From positions 62,001-126,000 of the forward strand of contig VHIT02000054.1 in the NCBI GenBank assembly GCA_009768925.2: DNA of 64,000 nucleotides, in the 5' to 3' direction. Below the pieces are notes generated by a model that ran no database searches, was not told the origin of the DNA, and saw only the letters and a list, made by a program, of their open reading frames with translations. A program made the translations under genes and the position numbers. Below, piece after piece: positions 41,401 through 51,067 of the stretch. Each line of letters starts with the position of its first letter. Position 1 is the stretch's first letter. The stretch is from Cryptosporidium bovis (lineage: Eukaryota; Apicomplexa; Conoidasida; Eucoccidiorida; Cryptosporidiidae).

Positions 41401-43200
41401 TTATTTTGTATACAATTCCACTAAATCTGGTAAAGGTTTTGATATCTCCCTCTCCAAATACTTGATTATATTCTCGCGAACACCTACCACAGTAATTGGC
41501 GTTCCTATATCATAAACACCGTTTAGTGACCTTATTATATTTGAAAGGTCTTTTGTGTTCACTTCCTCGTCTAAATTACTAATAACTCCAAAATTTGCAA
41601 CGGGAATACTTTTTACATGCCTGTCTTTGAGCCTTATATACCTTTCCCACCTTATACTGTCAATTTGTTTGATTTTATCTCTGGAGTAATTGTTAGCTTT
41701 TAAATTGCTATTACTTTTTCCTTGTTCAAATACATATTTATCATTTTCACTTCTCAAATCTTCATGCCACTTGTATGGTGGAATGTATCTCTTTTTTTCC
41801 TTGTTCGTTTTCATTTCTATTTTTGATTCTTCTATAATATTGTCCTTTTTAGTGAATTCTTGTCTTAGTCTCTGACGCAATGATCTATTGTATATAGGTC
41901 CCTGCTCACGTGTTTCCCACTCATAATTTATAATCTTATCTTTTTTCTTATTACTTTCTGTTTCATCATCATTTTCAAAATCAGAATCAGAGTTTAATAT
42001 ATCTTCTAATGGTACCAAACTTGAATACTTTAAATTGTATTCACCATCAAACAACACCTTAACGCTCTTATCCCATTCTTCTTCAATCAATTTATTCACT
42101 AATTCCTCCCTTCTTTTCTCACAATCAATTAATATCTGCTCCTTTGTCAATTCAATATCTTCTTCTTTACATTGTTCATCTAATTCTTTACTATTGCTAT
42201 CATCATTAGTTTCATTCCTATTCTCATCTTTCTGTTTTCTCTCATTTTTTTTAATTTTATTTTCCTTTACAATTACCATGTTATTTATGTATTTATCTAT
42301 ATTTGGTTGAAATGTACACTCCTGAAGCGATTTAAAATAAGATTCAACCTTCTTATCCTTGTCATTATTGTCAAGCAGCAAGAATTTTTTAATAACGTTC
42401 ATACACTCATCATTTTTGGTTTTTGGATTTGTTTTAAATTTATCCTTGTATTTCTCATATAATGTTTTAATTATTTTCGGTTTGAATGTACACTCCGGAT
42501 CCATATTTAATTTGGTTTCATCTTTACCTGACCCATTTTCACAACTATTTCTCAACTCTTGTTTTTTTTTTAAATAACTATCTATTGCTTTACTCATTTG
42601 TGGTCCCACCGTATATTTTTGTTTATCCTTTTTTTTGGGTAATGATCCTGATACATTAACAGCCTTGTTTTTGCCATTTCCAATACTCCCACTTTTAATA
42701 CTACTATTACTCTTTACTGTATTTTTATTGCCATTAAACTTAATTGGTAGTGGATATTTTTTGCCATTTGGAAGTCTCAAATATATTAACATTGTTTCCA
42801 AAAAACCATTCTTTGTAGAATATAGGCGTATCTTATTATCCAATTCTACCAAAACCGGAGTAGAATTATATCTGTTCCTTATTAAATCCATTAACTGTTC
42901 AATACTGTCTGGAATATCCTCTATTTCCATTTTAGTTGCCTTCCTTATCGCATAAGGAATGAAGTACTGTATTGCCAGTCTTTGGTGGTGTGTTAACGTA
43001 ATCTGTGTTTTTACGGACGAACATTGAAAACTCATCAAATCTATTACATCTTTACCATCTGAAATTGCATCATAAAGGTCCAATATTGATTCTATTCGCA
43101 ATTTTTCCGCTATTTGTCTACTCCTTTCGTTTATTTCTGGAACAAACGCATCCTTAAACCCACTGTTACCAATATCAGAATCCTTAAAATTTTCATCCAT
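41401..43200 (-). CDS. CTF(K/Q)P-motif protein of unknown function (599 aa)
   Basis: Single exon, ATG start. No catalytic domain recognised. Two copies of an apicomplexan/ciliate-type motif: DPECTFKPKI (middle) and LQECTFQPNI, each followed by a basic stretch. The N-terminal third (about 60-160) is a helical region (HHQRLAIQYFIPYAIRK, MEIEDIPDSIEQLMDLIRNR); the centre is highly charged (K/D/E/N runs) and probably coiled coil or disordered. The C-terminal third has SIRWERYIRLKDRHVKS. The motif is typical of cytoskeletal or basal-body-associated proteins in my experience, an inference only. Upstream are TGCATGCA (43253-43260) and GGCGGG (43270-43275) within 70 bp of the ATG. Confidence 0.65.
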   Translation of the reverse strand: MDENFKDSDIGNSGFKDAFVPEINERSRQIAEKLRIESILDLYDAISDGKDVIDLMSFQCSSVKTQITLTHHQRLAIQYFIPYAIRKATKMEIEDIPDSIEQLMDLIRNRYNSTPVLVELDNKIRLYSTKNGFLETMLIYLRLPNGKKYPLPIKFNGNKNTVKSNSSIKSGSIGNGKNKAVNVSGSLPKKKDKQKYTVGPQMSKAIDSYLKKKQELRNSCENGSGKDETKLNMDPECTFKPKIIKTLYEKYKDKFKTNPKTKNDECMNVIKKFLLLDNNDKDKKVESYFKSLQECTFQPNIDKYINNMVIVKENKIKKNERKQKDENRNETNDDSNSKELDEQCKEEDIELTKEQILIDCEKRREELVNKLIEEEWDKSVKVLFDGEYNLKYSSLVPLEDILNSDSDFENDDETESNKKKDKIINYEWETREQGPIYNRSLRQRLRQEFTKKDNIIEESKIEMKTNKEKKRYIPPYKWHEDLRSENDKYVFEQGKSNSNLKANNYSRDKIKQIDSIRWERYIRLKDRHVKSIPVANFGVISNLDEEVNTKDLSNIIRSLNGVYDIGTPITVVGVRENIIKYLEREISKPLPDLVELYTK

Positions 43201-44414
43201 GTTATATTACTTTGACTATTTCATCTCACTATTTACATAAAAAAACTAAAATTGCATGCAGCATAAATAGGCGGGTCAATGTATTTTCTTAATTTTTTCC
43301 ACCGTCCTTCAATTTGTGAAAATGGAAATAAAATAAAAAAGGTGAATTAAATATAACATTTTGTTGTATTTAAAATGTAAGTCATACTTACGCAATAACA
43401 TATCTCACCTTATGTTTAAAGCATAATATTTTTCATTTACCCATGTTTTATCCTTATTTAATATTCATGCACACGAAACAAGTCTACCGTATATTATTTA
43501 ATTGCATGTATCCACATAAATATATAATGATAAAATCAAATGATAATGGAGCGAATTATCATGCTAGTAAAGATATATGATAATATGACATCAAAAAGAG
43601 CTTTAGAAAAAGAATTTATAAATCTAGTTCACGCAAAACTGTCATTTTGCGAGTTCAATCCTTATTTTCATATTTGTTAACAGCACCACCTTCTATAGTA
43701 GTAGTTAATATACCTATTTACTAATATTATTCATATCTATTATTAAAAAAACAAAAACTTAAAAAGGAAAAGGTGAGTAGATAGATGTTAATTTTGTGTG
43801 GGATCTTAAAAAGAATGCAACAACTATAGACAAATAAAAATACTCAGAAAAGGAATACAATCTTTGCTTTCCACCTTTTACTTACTCGAAGAAAGATGTA
43901 TTTTTTTATTCACTCTTGTGGATACTGTAATCTATTTTTCCGTAGTCATAATCTTTGTAAACTTTTTTTCCCCAAGAGCATCAGGAGTGGAGTGAAATAA
44001 AGTAGTTAGTGCTGTCGTGAACTTATCTTCCCCCCCCCCCTCCATTTAATTTCTAATAGTTATACCTAGTAAATATAATATCCACTTTGTGACACATTCA
44101 ATTTACAGCAATTAAAAATTCGATAGATTACAGGATTGAATTAAAAAAAAGTGAAAGCTAATAATCCATTATATGTAGTATCCCTCTCAATTGGATAATA
44201 TGTAGGTTCATTCTGTAGTAGAGAATACGATCGAGTTATCGGTAAAGATATGTTTTTGATTTAATGTAAAGAAATTAACAATGACTTTGTTAGTTGTTTA
44301 TCTGAACCTGAAAATATGTACTAATATATAAACATAAATAATACCTCAATAAAATCTGTTAAATTAAAAACCTTATTAAACTATAAAAGATAACTTTGGT
44401 TAATTAAAGTCGAT
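43201..44414. other. Intergenic region with micro-ORF, hairpin and poly-C run
   Basis: About 1.2 kb between two minus-strand genes. It holds AP2-like and E2F-like boxes (43253-43275), an open frame of 46 codons at 43540-43680 (MIMERIIMLVKIYDN, then MTSKRALEKEF) containing a 7-bp hairpin (CGCAAAA/TTTTGCG at 43632-43651), and a run of about 12 C near 44030. None is assigned with confidence. Confidence 0.45.
43253..43275. promoter_or_regulatory. Tandem AP2-like and E2F-like sites
   Basis: TGCATGCA (43253-43260) followed after 9 bp by GGCGGG (43270-43275), 53-75 bp upstream of the minus-strand CTFxP gene. Two motif classes adjoin, suggesting combined control. Confidence 0.5.
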
Positions 44415-47400
44415 CTAAGGTTGAACTACACTTTCAACTTGTAATTCTAAGTCATTATTTTCATTTTTATCATTGTCTTCACTGCCATCATCGTTGTTTT
44501 TAACTTCAGTATTGCCATGGACTCTTCTTAAGTCATCTTTTTTCTTTATAACCCATTTATTATCAAGCCTTTTATTTGTATCACTTGCATTTAACAATGA
44601 GTCAAGTGAAAAACTGTACATACTCTTTAAATTTTCGAGTTTTGAAGGCAATGTTGTCTCACTCTCAAGAAGAGACTTACCGTTAAAAATCATATTAGAA
44701 TGAACCAAGTCTTTGATATAAGTTCCATACATCAAACAAATATCATAAGCAGCACTATTCAATAACTTAATATAGATACTGTCAACGTGTTCATTTTCAA
44801 TATTAGTTACATCAGTAAGTGTTTTACACTCTGAAGTGAAAATGACCAAAAGCATAATAATAGTTCTACTAAAAATAAGCTTATTTTTTAAATTTTTAAA
44901 TGATTTTTGCGATAGTTCATTATCGTCATTGTTCTTGTCATTCATTTCAACCGAATTATCCGCATTCATATCCATCTCACAGTCTTTCATTTCATCCACA
45001 TTTATTTCATCCTCATCCATGCTTATTTTAACACTAATTCTAGTAAGAACATCCAATATTAACTCGAATAAATCCATAAATAATTGATACATATATTTAT
45101 TACGTGATGGGTTTGTTACAGTTAAAAAGTCACTCAAGGATAGTAGAACACAACCCAAATACAATACTACCGTATATGAACTCACAACCGACTCTTCTAT
45201 TATACTCACAAGTACTATTCTCATTTTTTGTATATTGTAACCTGTTGAAATATTGTTATCTTCTATTCCAAAACCACCCCAAAGTGTGAGTATACAAGAC
45301 AACTGCCTAATCTCAGTGTAGCGATCCAAATGTATAGCAACGTTATTTATTTCAACAACATTCCTATCTTCATTCTCATCCAAATATTCTGAAAAAACAT
45401 AATTAATCGAATCTACGAACAATCTTTTTTCCAAAATTCTTGAAACTACACTGCTAACCGTATCAAACAAAGGGTGTTCAGTAGTATCCAAGTAATTTCC
45501 AAAATCCCCATTGCTTAATACTTCACTATTAAACGTGCTTGAATACCAATTTTTTAGAGAATGTATGTAATTGCCAAACAACCTCCTTGTATGAGTTAGA
45601 CTTTTGGCTCCAAATTCAATGATTGAAATTAACAATAGATCCATTAATGCATCCTTTGTCCAAGTAAAATTACTGGGTGACACTAAAATAGATGGATTCA
45701 GTCTCCTTTTCTTTTGACTTTTGAAGTCATTTACCTGATTTTTATCTAAATCCTGTTCACTTCTATTAAAGTTATTTGTCTTTTTGTTGCTATTTTCAAT
45801 AGTGTCGTCAGTTTTTTGGTCCTGAGTCTCCATATATGATAACTCTGAACTATTTTTCTGTTTTCTTTCAATGTTCGAGTCGCTACGCTCTACAAATCTT
45901 CTTGACATTTCAATATCATCATCATCACGTGTTTGATTATTAACTTTTCTATTCTGTTTTTCAAGTATAGAAACTAAATATTTAATTACAGAGTTGTTTT
46001 TTTCATTTATCTCGGTTCTATTAGTAAATTTAAAGACCAAAATATCATTTAGGTTCTTAAGCTCGTCTAAAGCGTGAATAGAATCTGGAATTGATCTTAT
46101 TGACTTGTTTATAGATGGAAATTTATTGATTCTTTCATACAAAACTTCATTTGGGATTGAATATAGTGTTTGTGGGAGCATGATCTTTGACATTCCCGAA
46201 AGTACAGAATCTAAAAATCCGATAGTGAAGGAACTTTGTTCATCAATTTTATAAAAAAATGAATTGTCTTTATTTCTCCAAAAGTTACTTTTTTGGGATG
46301 GGTTTTGAAATAATTCCTGACTTGAAAATACGGTAGAAAAGTGAACTCTCAATTTTACGATCATCAAAGGTGAATAACTTTCAATTCTAGGAAAAATTCT
46401 GTAATTGAACGCCTTTTTTACTTCTTCCTTATTCTTCATTACTTTACTCACTTTGCCTTCATCCTTTGATTCAATACCGCAAGTATTCTCAAGATTAAGC
46501 TTTCCCGATTGTTCAATCTCAGCTAGAACCTCATTTTGTATCTGACTTTTTGGATTTTGGTTGGTTTCATTTGAATCGGTCATACTATCATCATGTGAAG
46601 CAGAAGTAATATCGTAATCCGTGTCTTTGCAATTAACAAGTTTATTTATGAAAATTGGAATCCAAATATCGTTTAATACTGAACTTTGAAGTTTGATTAG
46701 ATTCACCACTAAAGAATTTATGTATGTTATATTATAAGAGTAAAATGGATTAAGTAATGAATTCCAAATAGTTATTGATAGACATAAATCATAAGAAGAT
46801 GACGTTACAGGTATTTTCAATAGTTGGCGAGCAGCTTCAAATGGGTACTGCATAAATATTTCAATAATGCCATCCATTACATGTAATAATAGAAAATCCC
46901 CTATTTCCATGGTTTCTAAATATGGAATTTTAATCAAAAGTTTTGTTAAATACTCACTTACTTTTCCAAATACAACTTTACCTAATTTTTTGTCAAATTC
47001 AAACTCATGAGATGATGTTATTTCCGATAAATAATCTGATATAGTGGCTGAACGGTAAAAACGTATTACTGTACTAATTTTGGGAGAATCATGGTCCCTC
47101 CATTCTAAAAACTTTTTCCAGTATTTTTCAAATGAACTCTCTAATAATTTTATCTCGATAAATTTAGTATTAAACATATTTTGTAATAGTATATGAACAT
47201 CTTTACAGTATTCAGATATATACGAGTCATAAAATTGGATCATGTCCTTAATTAATTCTCCATATAATTCGTTCTCACCATTATCACCTGTTTTTCTGTG
47301 TTCATCCCTCAAATATGGAATTGTGTAGGCCAACATTGAAAATAGAATCATTGAGTTATGATCTGAAACTCCATATTTTGAATTACTATCCTTTTTTGAA

Positions 47401-47963
47401 TTCTTAAGTGTTAAACACGTATTCAATAAAGATCTATATAGTGATATCAATTGATCAAGGCTCAATACATAGAAGTTTGTTAATTCAGTTAGAAAATTAA
47501 GTAGGAGTTGTGATGAATAGTAATTTGAACGGCTTAACTCAGATAAAAATCTGTCAATAGATCGGTCTATTATTCTAGTAGTCAGATTGGATCCTATTGA
47601 AAGTGGGCACCCGTTCATCAAGGATGTTGACATTAATGTTGTTATTCCAGCAAAAATTCCGGTTCCATACGGATGTGTTGACACAAACTCTACTATTAAT
47701 TCCTCTATTTTATTGTATACAGACTCCACCTCTTCATGCTTACATCCAGACAAAATTGCTGCTATTTCTTTGATTACTCTTATCATCCTCTCTCCTACCC
47801 CATCATAAGAACCCGTATTTTGTATGATCACGTTCTTAATTCTATTCTCATAATAGTTTCCCCCAAAAGATCCACTGCGAAAGTTTCTGCCTCTAGAGCG
47901 ATAACCTCTATTCCTGGGAACATCAGCTAAGTCATATCTTTGGATTTGATCTTTCTTAGTCAT
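44415..47963 (-). CDS. CBP80: Nuclear cap-binding protein CBP80 (NCBP1) homolog
   Basis: 1182 aa from ATG 47963; the frame is open upstream through a GTG, so a longer or spliced N-terminus is possible. An R/G-rich N-terminal segment precedes three alpha-solenoid (MIF4G-like) regions: YYENRIKNVIIQNTGSYDG (start of the first), then LLLNFLTELTNFYVLSLDQLI and MILFSMLAYTIPYLRDE, and later LMDLLLISIIEFGAKSLTHTRRL, the counterpart of the conserved LLHLAAKSFSHS block of CBP80. Long N/D/S-rich linkers separate them, making the protein longer than human CBP80 (790 aa). With CBP20 it binds the 5' m7G cap of nascent transcripts and links splicing, export and decay; the window also encodes DCP1, an antagonist at the cap. 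A GGCGCC box lies 106 bp upstream. Confidence 0.68.
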   Translation of the reverse strand: MTKKDQIQRYDLADVPRNRGYRSRGRNFRSGSFGGNYYENRIKNVIIQNTGSYDGVGERMIRVIKEIAAILSGCKHEEVESVYNKIEELIVEFVSTHPYGTGIFAGITTLMSTSLMNGCPLSIGSNLTTRIIDRSIDRFLSELSRSNYYSSQLLLNFLTELTNFYVLSLDQLISLYRSLLNTCLTLKNSKKDSNSKYGVSDHNSMILFSMLAYTIPYLRDEHRKTGDNGENELYGELIKDMIQFYDSYISEYCKDVHILLQNMFNTKFIEIKLLESSFEKYWKKFLEWRDHDSPKISTVIRFYRSATISDYLSEITSSHEFEFDKKLGKVVFGKVSEYLTKLLIKIPYLETMEIGDFLLLHVMDGIIEIFMQYPFEAARQLLKIPVTSSSYDLCLSITIWNSLLNPFYSYNITYINSLVVNLIKLQSSVLNDIWIPIFINKLVNCKDTDYDITSASHDDSMTDSNETNQNPKSQIQNEVLAEIEQSGKLNLENTCGIESKDEGKVSKVMKNKEEVKKAFNYRIFPRIESYSPLMIVKLRVHFSTVFSSQELFQNPSQKSNFWRNKDNSFFYKIDEQSSFTIGFLDSVLSGMSKIMLPQTLYSIPNEVLYERINKFPSINKSIRSIPDSIHALDELKNLNDILVFKFTNRTEINEKNNSVIKYLVSILEKQNRKVNNQTRDDDDIEMSRRFVERSDSNIERKQKNSSELSYMETQDQKTDDTIENSNKKTNNFNRSEQDLDKNQVNDFKSQKKRRLNPSILVSPSNFTWTKDALMDLLLISIIEFGAKSLTHTRRLFGNYIHSLKNWYSSTFNSEVLSNGDFGNYLDTTEHPLFDTVSSVVSRILEKRLFVDSINYVFSEYLDENEDRNVVEINNVAIHLDRYTEIRQLSCILTLWGGFGIEDNNISTGYNIQKMRIVLVSIIEESVVSSYTVVLYLGCVLLSLSDFLTVTNPSRNKYMYQLFMDLFELILDVLTRISVKISMDEDEINVDEMKDCEMDMNADNSVEMNDKNNDDNELSQKSFKNLKNKLIFSRTIIMLLVIFTSECKTLTDVTNIENEHVDSIYIKLLNSAAYDICLMYGTYIKDLVHSNMIFNGKSLLESETTLPSKLENLKSMYSFSLDSLLNASDTNKRLDNKWVIKKKDDLRRVHGNTEVKNNDDGSEDNDKNENNDLELQVESVVQP

Positions 47964-48032
47964 TACTATTGTATTGTTGTCGTCACTTCTGTTATATTCA
48001 CCTCTTTTCCTTGATACTTTTCTTTCTGTCAC

Positions 48033-48444
48033 TACTCTTTAATTCAAATTAAAATTTAATGTCACGTAGGCGCCAAATGTAGGTCCTTTTTTATTGCGCC
48101 TCGGGTTTTTTTTATAAAATAGTTAATAGATTACAAAGTGATTTCTACAACATTGGAAAATATGTTTATAGCAAGAAAGAAGACGAATAAACTTACATAA
48201 ACAAAACCATGTCATTTAAAAAATTTGCACATAACTATTTCACACTTTTTTTTCTTGTTCACATATTGAAAATTTCACTAAAATTTTAGAAAAAGGCAAT
48301 TTTACATTTTGTGCAATCCGTAGCCATTGCCAGACTGTTGGTACATTTAGAAAAAATAAAAAGACCCGCCCATTTCTTTATAGGAAGAATTTAAAAATCG
48401 ATTTGAGTAATTTTTTCACTTAATGTGTAATGAACTTATCATAG
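48033..48444. promoter_or_regulatory. Divergent promoter, CBP80 / small basic protein
   Basis: GGCGCC at 48069-48074 and CCCGCC at 48365-48370. The two boxes sit close to the two ATGs (106 and 75 bp). No ORF of note. Confidence 0.5.
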
Positions 48445-48705
48445 ATGGCAAATATAGATATCAATGAACTTAAGAAAAGAGAGAATGTAAATAAGAAGAT
48501 CTCTCAACTTGTTTTTCAAGAGAACTGGCTATCTCATTTTAAGCCAAAAAGAAGTGAGAAACAGAGAACTAAACACAAATTAAAGATTAAACCTATAAAA
48601 GTAGTAAATAATGAAAAACCCAGAGAGAAAGCAAAATTAAATCAAACCTACTTGCAGGAATTGAAGAGAGAAATAGAAAAAACCATGAATTTATACAAAC
48701 AGTAA
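48445..48705 (+). CDS. Small basic helical protein (86 aa), unknown
   Basis: Single exon, ATG start. MANIDINELKKRENVNKKI is followed by LVFQENWLSHFKPKRSEKQR, a Lys/Arg-rich middle (KHKLKIKPIKVV) and a C-terminal helix (LQELKREIEKTMNLYK). It has a bipartite-looking nuclear signal and no membrane segment. I do not recognise it; a kinetochore or ribosome-biogenesis factor would fit the composition but is only a guess. It lies between two conserved genes with an E2F-like box 75 bp upstream of the ATG, so it is probably real. Confidence 0.6.
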   Translation: MANIDINELKKRENVNKKISQLVFQENWLSHFKPKRSEKQRTKHKLKIKPIKVVNNEKPREKAKLNQTYLQELKREIEKTMNLYKQ

Positions 48706-48931
48706 TTTTAGTTTATTTTCTATTTAATATTTAGACTGTTTTTATCTACAGGTTAATTGGACATATAATATATAAAGGAAAATAATTAAATGCACATGAA
48801 TAACATATTACTTCACATCATTAGTTTAATAATTTTAGTTTTCTTTTATCCTTCCAAGTTCCTTTGCTATTTTAGCTATTATTAATTTTTCGATACTTAA
48901 ACACCAAGTTATATATATCACTTAAGTAATA

Positions 48932-49417
48932 TTACTTGTGTCCAAACTTTGTTTTTTTGTACATCTTCTCGTTATCTTGTACAAAAGTTGTTCCCAAAAC
49001 AGCTCTCTTTGCCATTTCATCAAATTTTTTGTTTCTTTCAGAATCTATTTCTCTGTCTTTCCACTTTGATCTTTTCAAAGTAATAGGCCTGCTTCCGACG
49101 TATCTTCGATTCATTTCTTTTAAGGCACTTAGCATATCTTTGGGATCGGTAAATGAAACAAATCCATAACCTCTTGTTTTACCTGTATGCTTATTTCTTA
49201 TTACTTTGCATTTTTCAAATGATGGATATTTCTTAAATGCATTTGCAAGGACTTCTTCAGTAACATCATTACCTAAATCCCCACAAAATAATCTAAAATC
49301 ATTTTCTGGCCATTCATCTAAGGTGTTGTCAACCCAAACTTGTCCAGCTGCTTTTCTGAGACGCTTCTTACTTTGTTCTTTTTGCAGTAAACCTTCTTCA
49401 TACTGCTTATTTTGCAT
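48932..49417 (-). CDS. RBM42: RBM42-like RNA-binding protein
   Basis: 161 aa from ATG 49417; upstream codons run to a TTG, not used. The conserved RBM42 signature is complete: AAGQVWVDNTLDEWPENDFR, then LFCGDLGNDVTEEVL (RNP2 region), KVIRNKHTGKTRGYGFVSF (RNP1: RGYGFVSF) and the distinctive C-terminal SRPITLKRSKWKDREID. Compared with human RBM42 (480 aa) only the C-terminal RRM with its flanking W-rich extensions is present. In other eukaryotes RBM42 is a spliceosome-associated and stress-granule protein. It is divergent from the next hydrolase gene (269 bp), with GGCGCC at 49579-49584 between them. Confidence 0.92.
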   Translation of the reverse strand: MQNKQYEEGLLQKEQSKKRLRKAAGQVWVDNTLDEWPENDFRLFCGDLGNDVTEEVLANAFKKYPSFEKCKVIRNKHTGKTRGYGFVSFTDPKDMLSALKEMNRRYVGSRPITLKRSKWKDREIDSERNKKFDEMAKRAVLGTTFVQDNEKMYKKTKFGHK

Positions 49418-49578
49418 ACTTACTAAAAAAGAATGGTTTATCTTGCAATTATTCAAGTATCAATTACAACAAGTGTATTCCTATTCTTTATACTTTCTAA
49501 AAACTTTCTTTTTCCGTCAAACATTAACTATTTACACCTTATACTAATTAATGCGTTTGCTATTATATACGTGGGTTT

Positions 49579-49584
49579 GGCGCC
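49579..49584. promoter_or_regulatory. E2F-like GGCGCC site in a 269-bp divergent promoter
   Basis: Context TTTGGCGCCAAG, a near-perfect E2F palindrome, roughly central between the RBM42 and hydrolase starts. Confidence 0.55.
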
Positions 49585-49686
49585 AAGCCTAGATAGCATG
49601 CTTAACAATCTAGATTGTGAAAAAAGTATACAGGGTATTAGAAGGAAAACAAAAAAAAGGAAAGAGTAAGACAACAAGTAAATAAA

Positions 49687-50694
49687 ATGTCGCATGAAGA
49701 AAGAAATTACTGGGAATTTTCTGAGAAGAATGAGTAAGTTTTCGAGATAGTTTTTTTTTACTTTTAACCTAACCACATTATTTTTTCATTTAAATTCTTG
49801 GGTGTTTTCACTGATTTACTAAAAATATAACGATATGATTTCAACATTAGTGGTAAATTTTGGGTAAAAAATGGTAAGGGTTACATGCTATCAGCAGTAG
49901 CTACTGTGCACGATAAAAACAGTCCTAAAACAGCTATAGTTTGTCATGGGTTGTTTTCAAGCAAAGAGAATCGTCTTTGCCAAACAATAGCGAAACATAT
50001 GAATATTAATGTTGTTCGTTTTGATTTCAGAGGAAATGGTGATTCTGAAGGTTTAGAGTCATGGAGTTTTGGAGACTACCATGCAGAGGTCAATGAAGAT
50101 TTGAGGATGGTAGTTGAATACCTAAGAAATCTTGATTTGGATGTTAAAGTGCTTGTGGGGCACTCAAGAGGAGCAGTAGAGGTACTCATGTATTCATGGT
50201 TATATGACGATGTTGATATAATAATAAGTATTTCAGCTAGATTTGATTTGGAAAATTCAATTATAAGCAAGTTTATAGGGGATGACAATTATATGAAAAT
50301 GAAAAATGGCGAGTTAGAATTTGTAGAAATTGTTCCAAGGGATAATATACCTAGAAAGATTACTATGGAATGTTTAAATAAAAGAAATTTAGTCGATTAT
50401 AACCTCCTCAAAAACGTCATTAACACAAAATATTTCTTGCTTATTCACGGTAGCAAAGATGAAACCGTTCCAGTAGAGGTTAGTTATTGAAGCATTTTAT
50501 CTATTTGAAACTAATATCACTTTGTCACTTAGGATGCAAGCGAAATTGCCAAATTCATTCCTCCTCAAATTCCACATGAAATTGTTATTATTGAGGATGG
50601 AACTCACTCACTTACCGAGACCAGTGAGGTGAGATCAGTAGTTAATCTACATATTAAGAGAGTTATAGACTCATTTAATAGTAGCAATTTGTAG
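49687..50694 (+). CDS. Alpha/beta hydrolase (serine aminopeptidase S33-like), three exons
   Basis: Exons 49687-49733, 49851-50478 and 50533-50694 (introns of 117 and 54 bp, donors GTAAGT and GTTAGT) give 278 aa. Features: AIVCHGLFSSKENR (HG oxyanion), NVVRFDFRGNGDSEG (strand-4 DFRGxGxSxG), nucleophile elbow VLVGHSRGAVEV, acidic residue LLIHGSKDETVPVE and, after exon 3 is joined, catalytic His in EDGTHSLTE. The exon 3 join is required to supply the His. No signal peptide, so cytosolic. Resembles plant and protist S33/BAAT-like hydrolases of unknown substrate; the window also carries a secreted relative at 38390, which is not closely similar. Confidence 0.85.

Positions 50695-50723
<29 letters not shown>
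50695..50723. repeat. (TA)n microsatellite
   Basis: About 14 TA units directly after the stop codon of the hydrolase; likely length-variable. Confidence 0.9.
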
Positions 50724-50725
<2 letters not shown>

Positions 50726-51067
50726 CATATGCATTGTATTTAGTTTATCTTTAAATTTATTTTTTATTTGTTTATGGCGTATTACGTATTGATGCATGCA
50801 TGTCTATCACCCATTAGCAAAGAAATGACCAATAAATAATAAAGATGGCAAAGAAGATAGGACAGAAAGGTAAAACATTAAAAATTTAAGTAATTGGATT
50901 AATAAGTTAATAAATAAGTATATTATTTGTAGAATCAAATGTAGAATTTACCATAAATATAATAAGCTAGTATTAAATTATTTTTTTTCTGTTAGTAAAG
51001 CCTGCCAATTTATAAATGTTATGTTGCAAGAAAGAACAAGAAATCATTATTAAAAAGGTAAAAAAGG
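50724..51067. other. Intergenic region with a possible mini-exon
   Basis: It contains TGCATGCA at 50793-50800 and a short frame from ATG 50845 (MAKKIGQKG) followed by a GT-like donor (GTAAAAC). A second exon (ESNVEFTINI) can be joined at about 50932, but the frame then ends quickly. I could not build a convincing gene. Confidence 0.3.

Noticed and set aside
43540-43680. 46-codon frame with an E2-ubiquitin-enzyme-like start (TSKRALEKEF)
   Set aside because: Too short and no downstream exon with a UBC core could be found; similarity is weak.
49433-49669. ATG frame of 78 codons with two hydrophobic stretches and a basic tail between RBM42 and the hydrolase
   Set aside because: It fills the 269-bp divergent promoter, including its E2F-like GGCGCC box, and starts 15 bp from the RBM42 ATG. 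Most likely promoter DNA, not a gene.
50845-51060. Spliced ribosomal-protein-like mini-gene (MAKKIGQK...)
   Set aside because: Exons could be joined only through a 26-bp intron or with early stops; not convincing.
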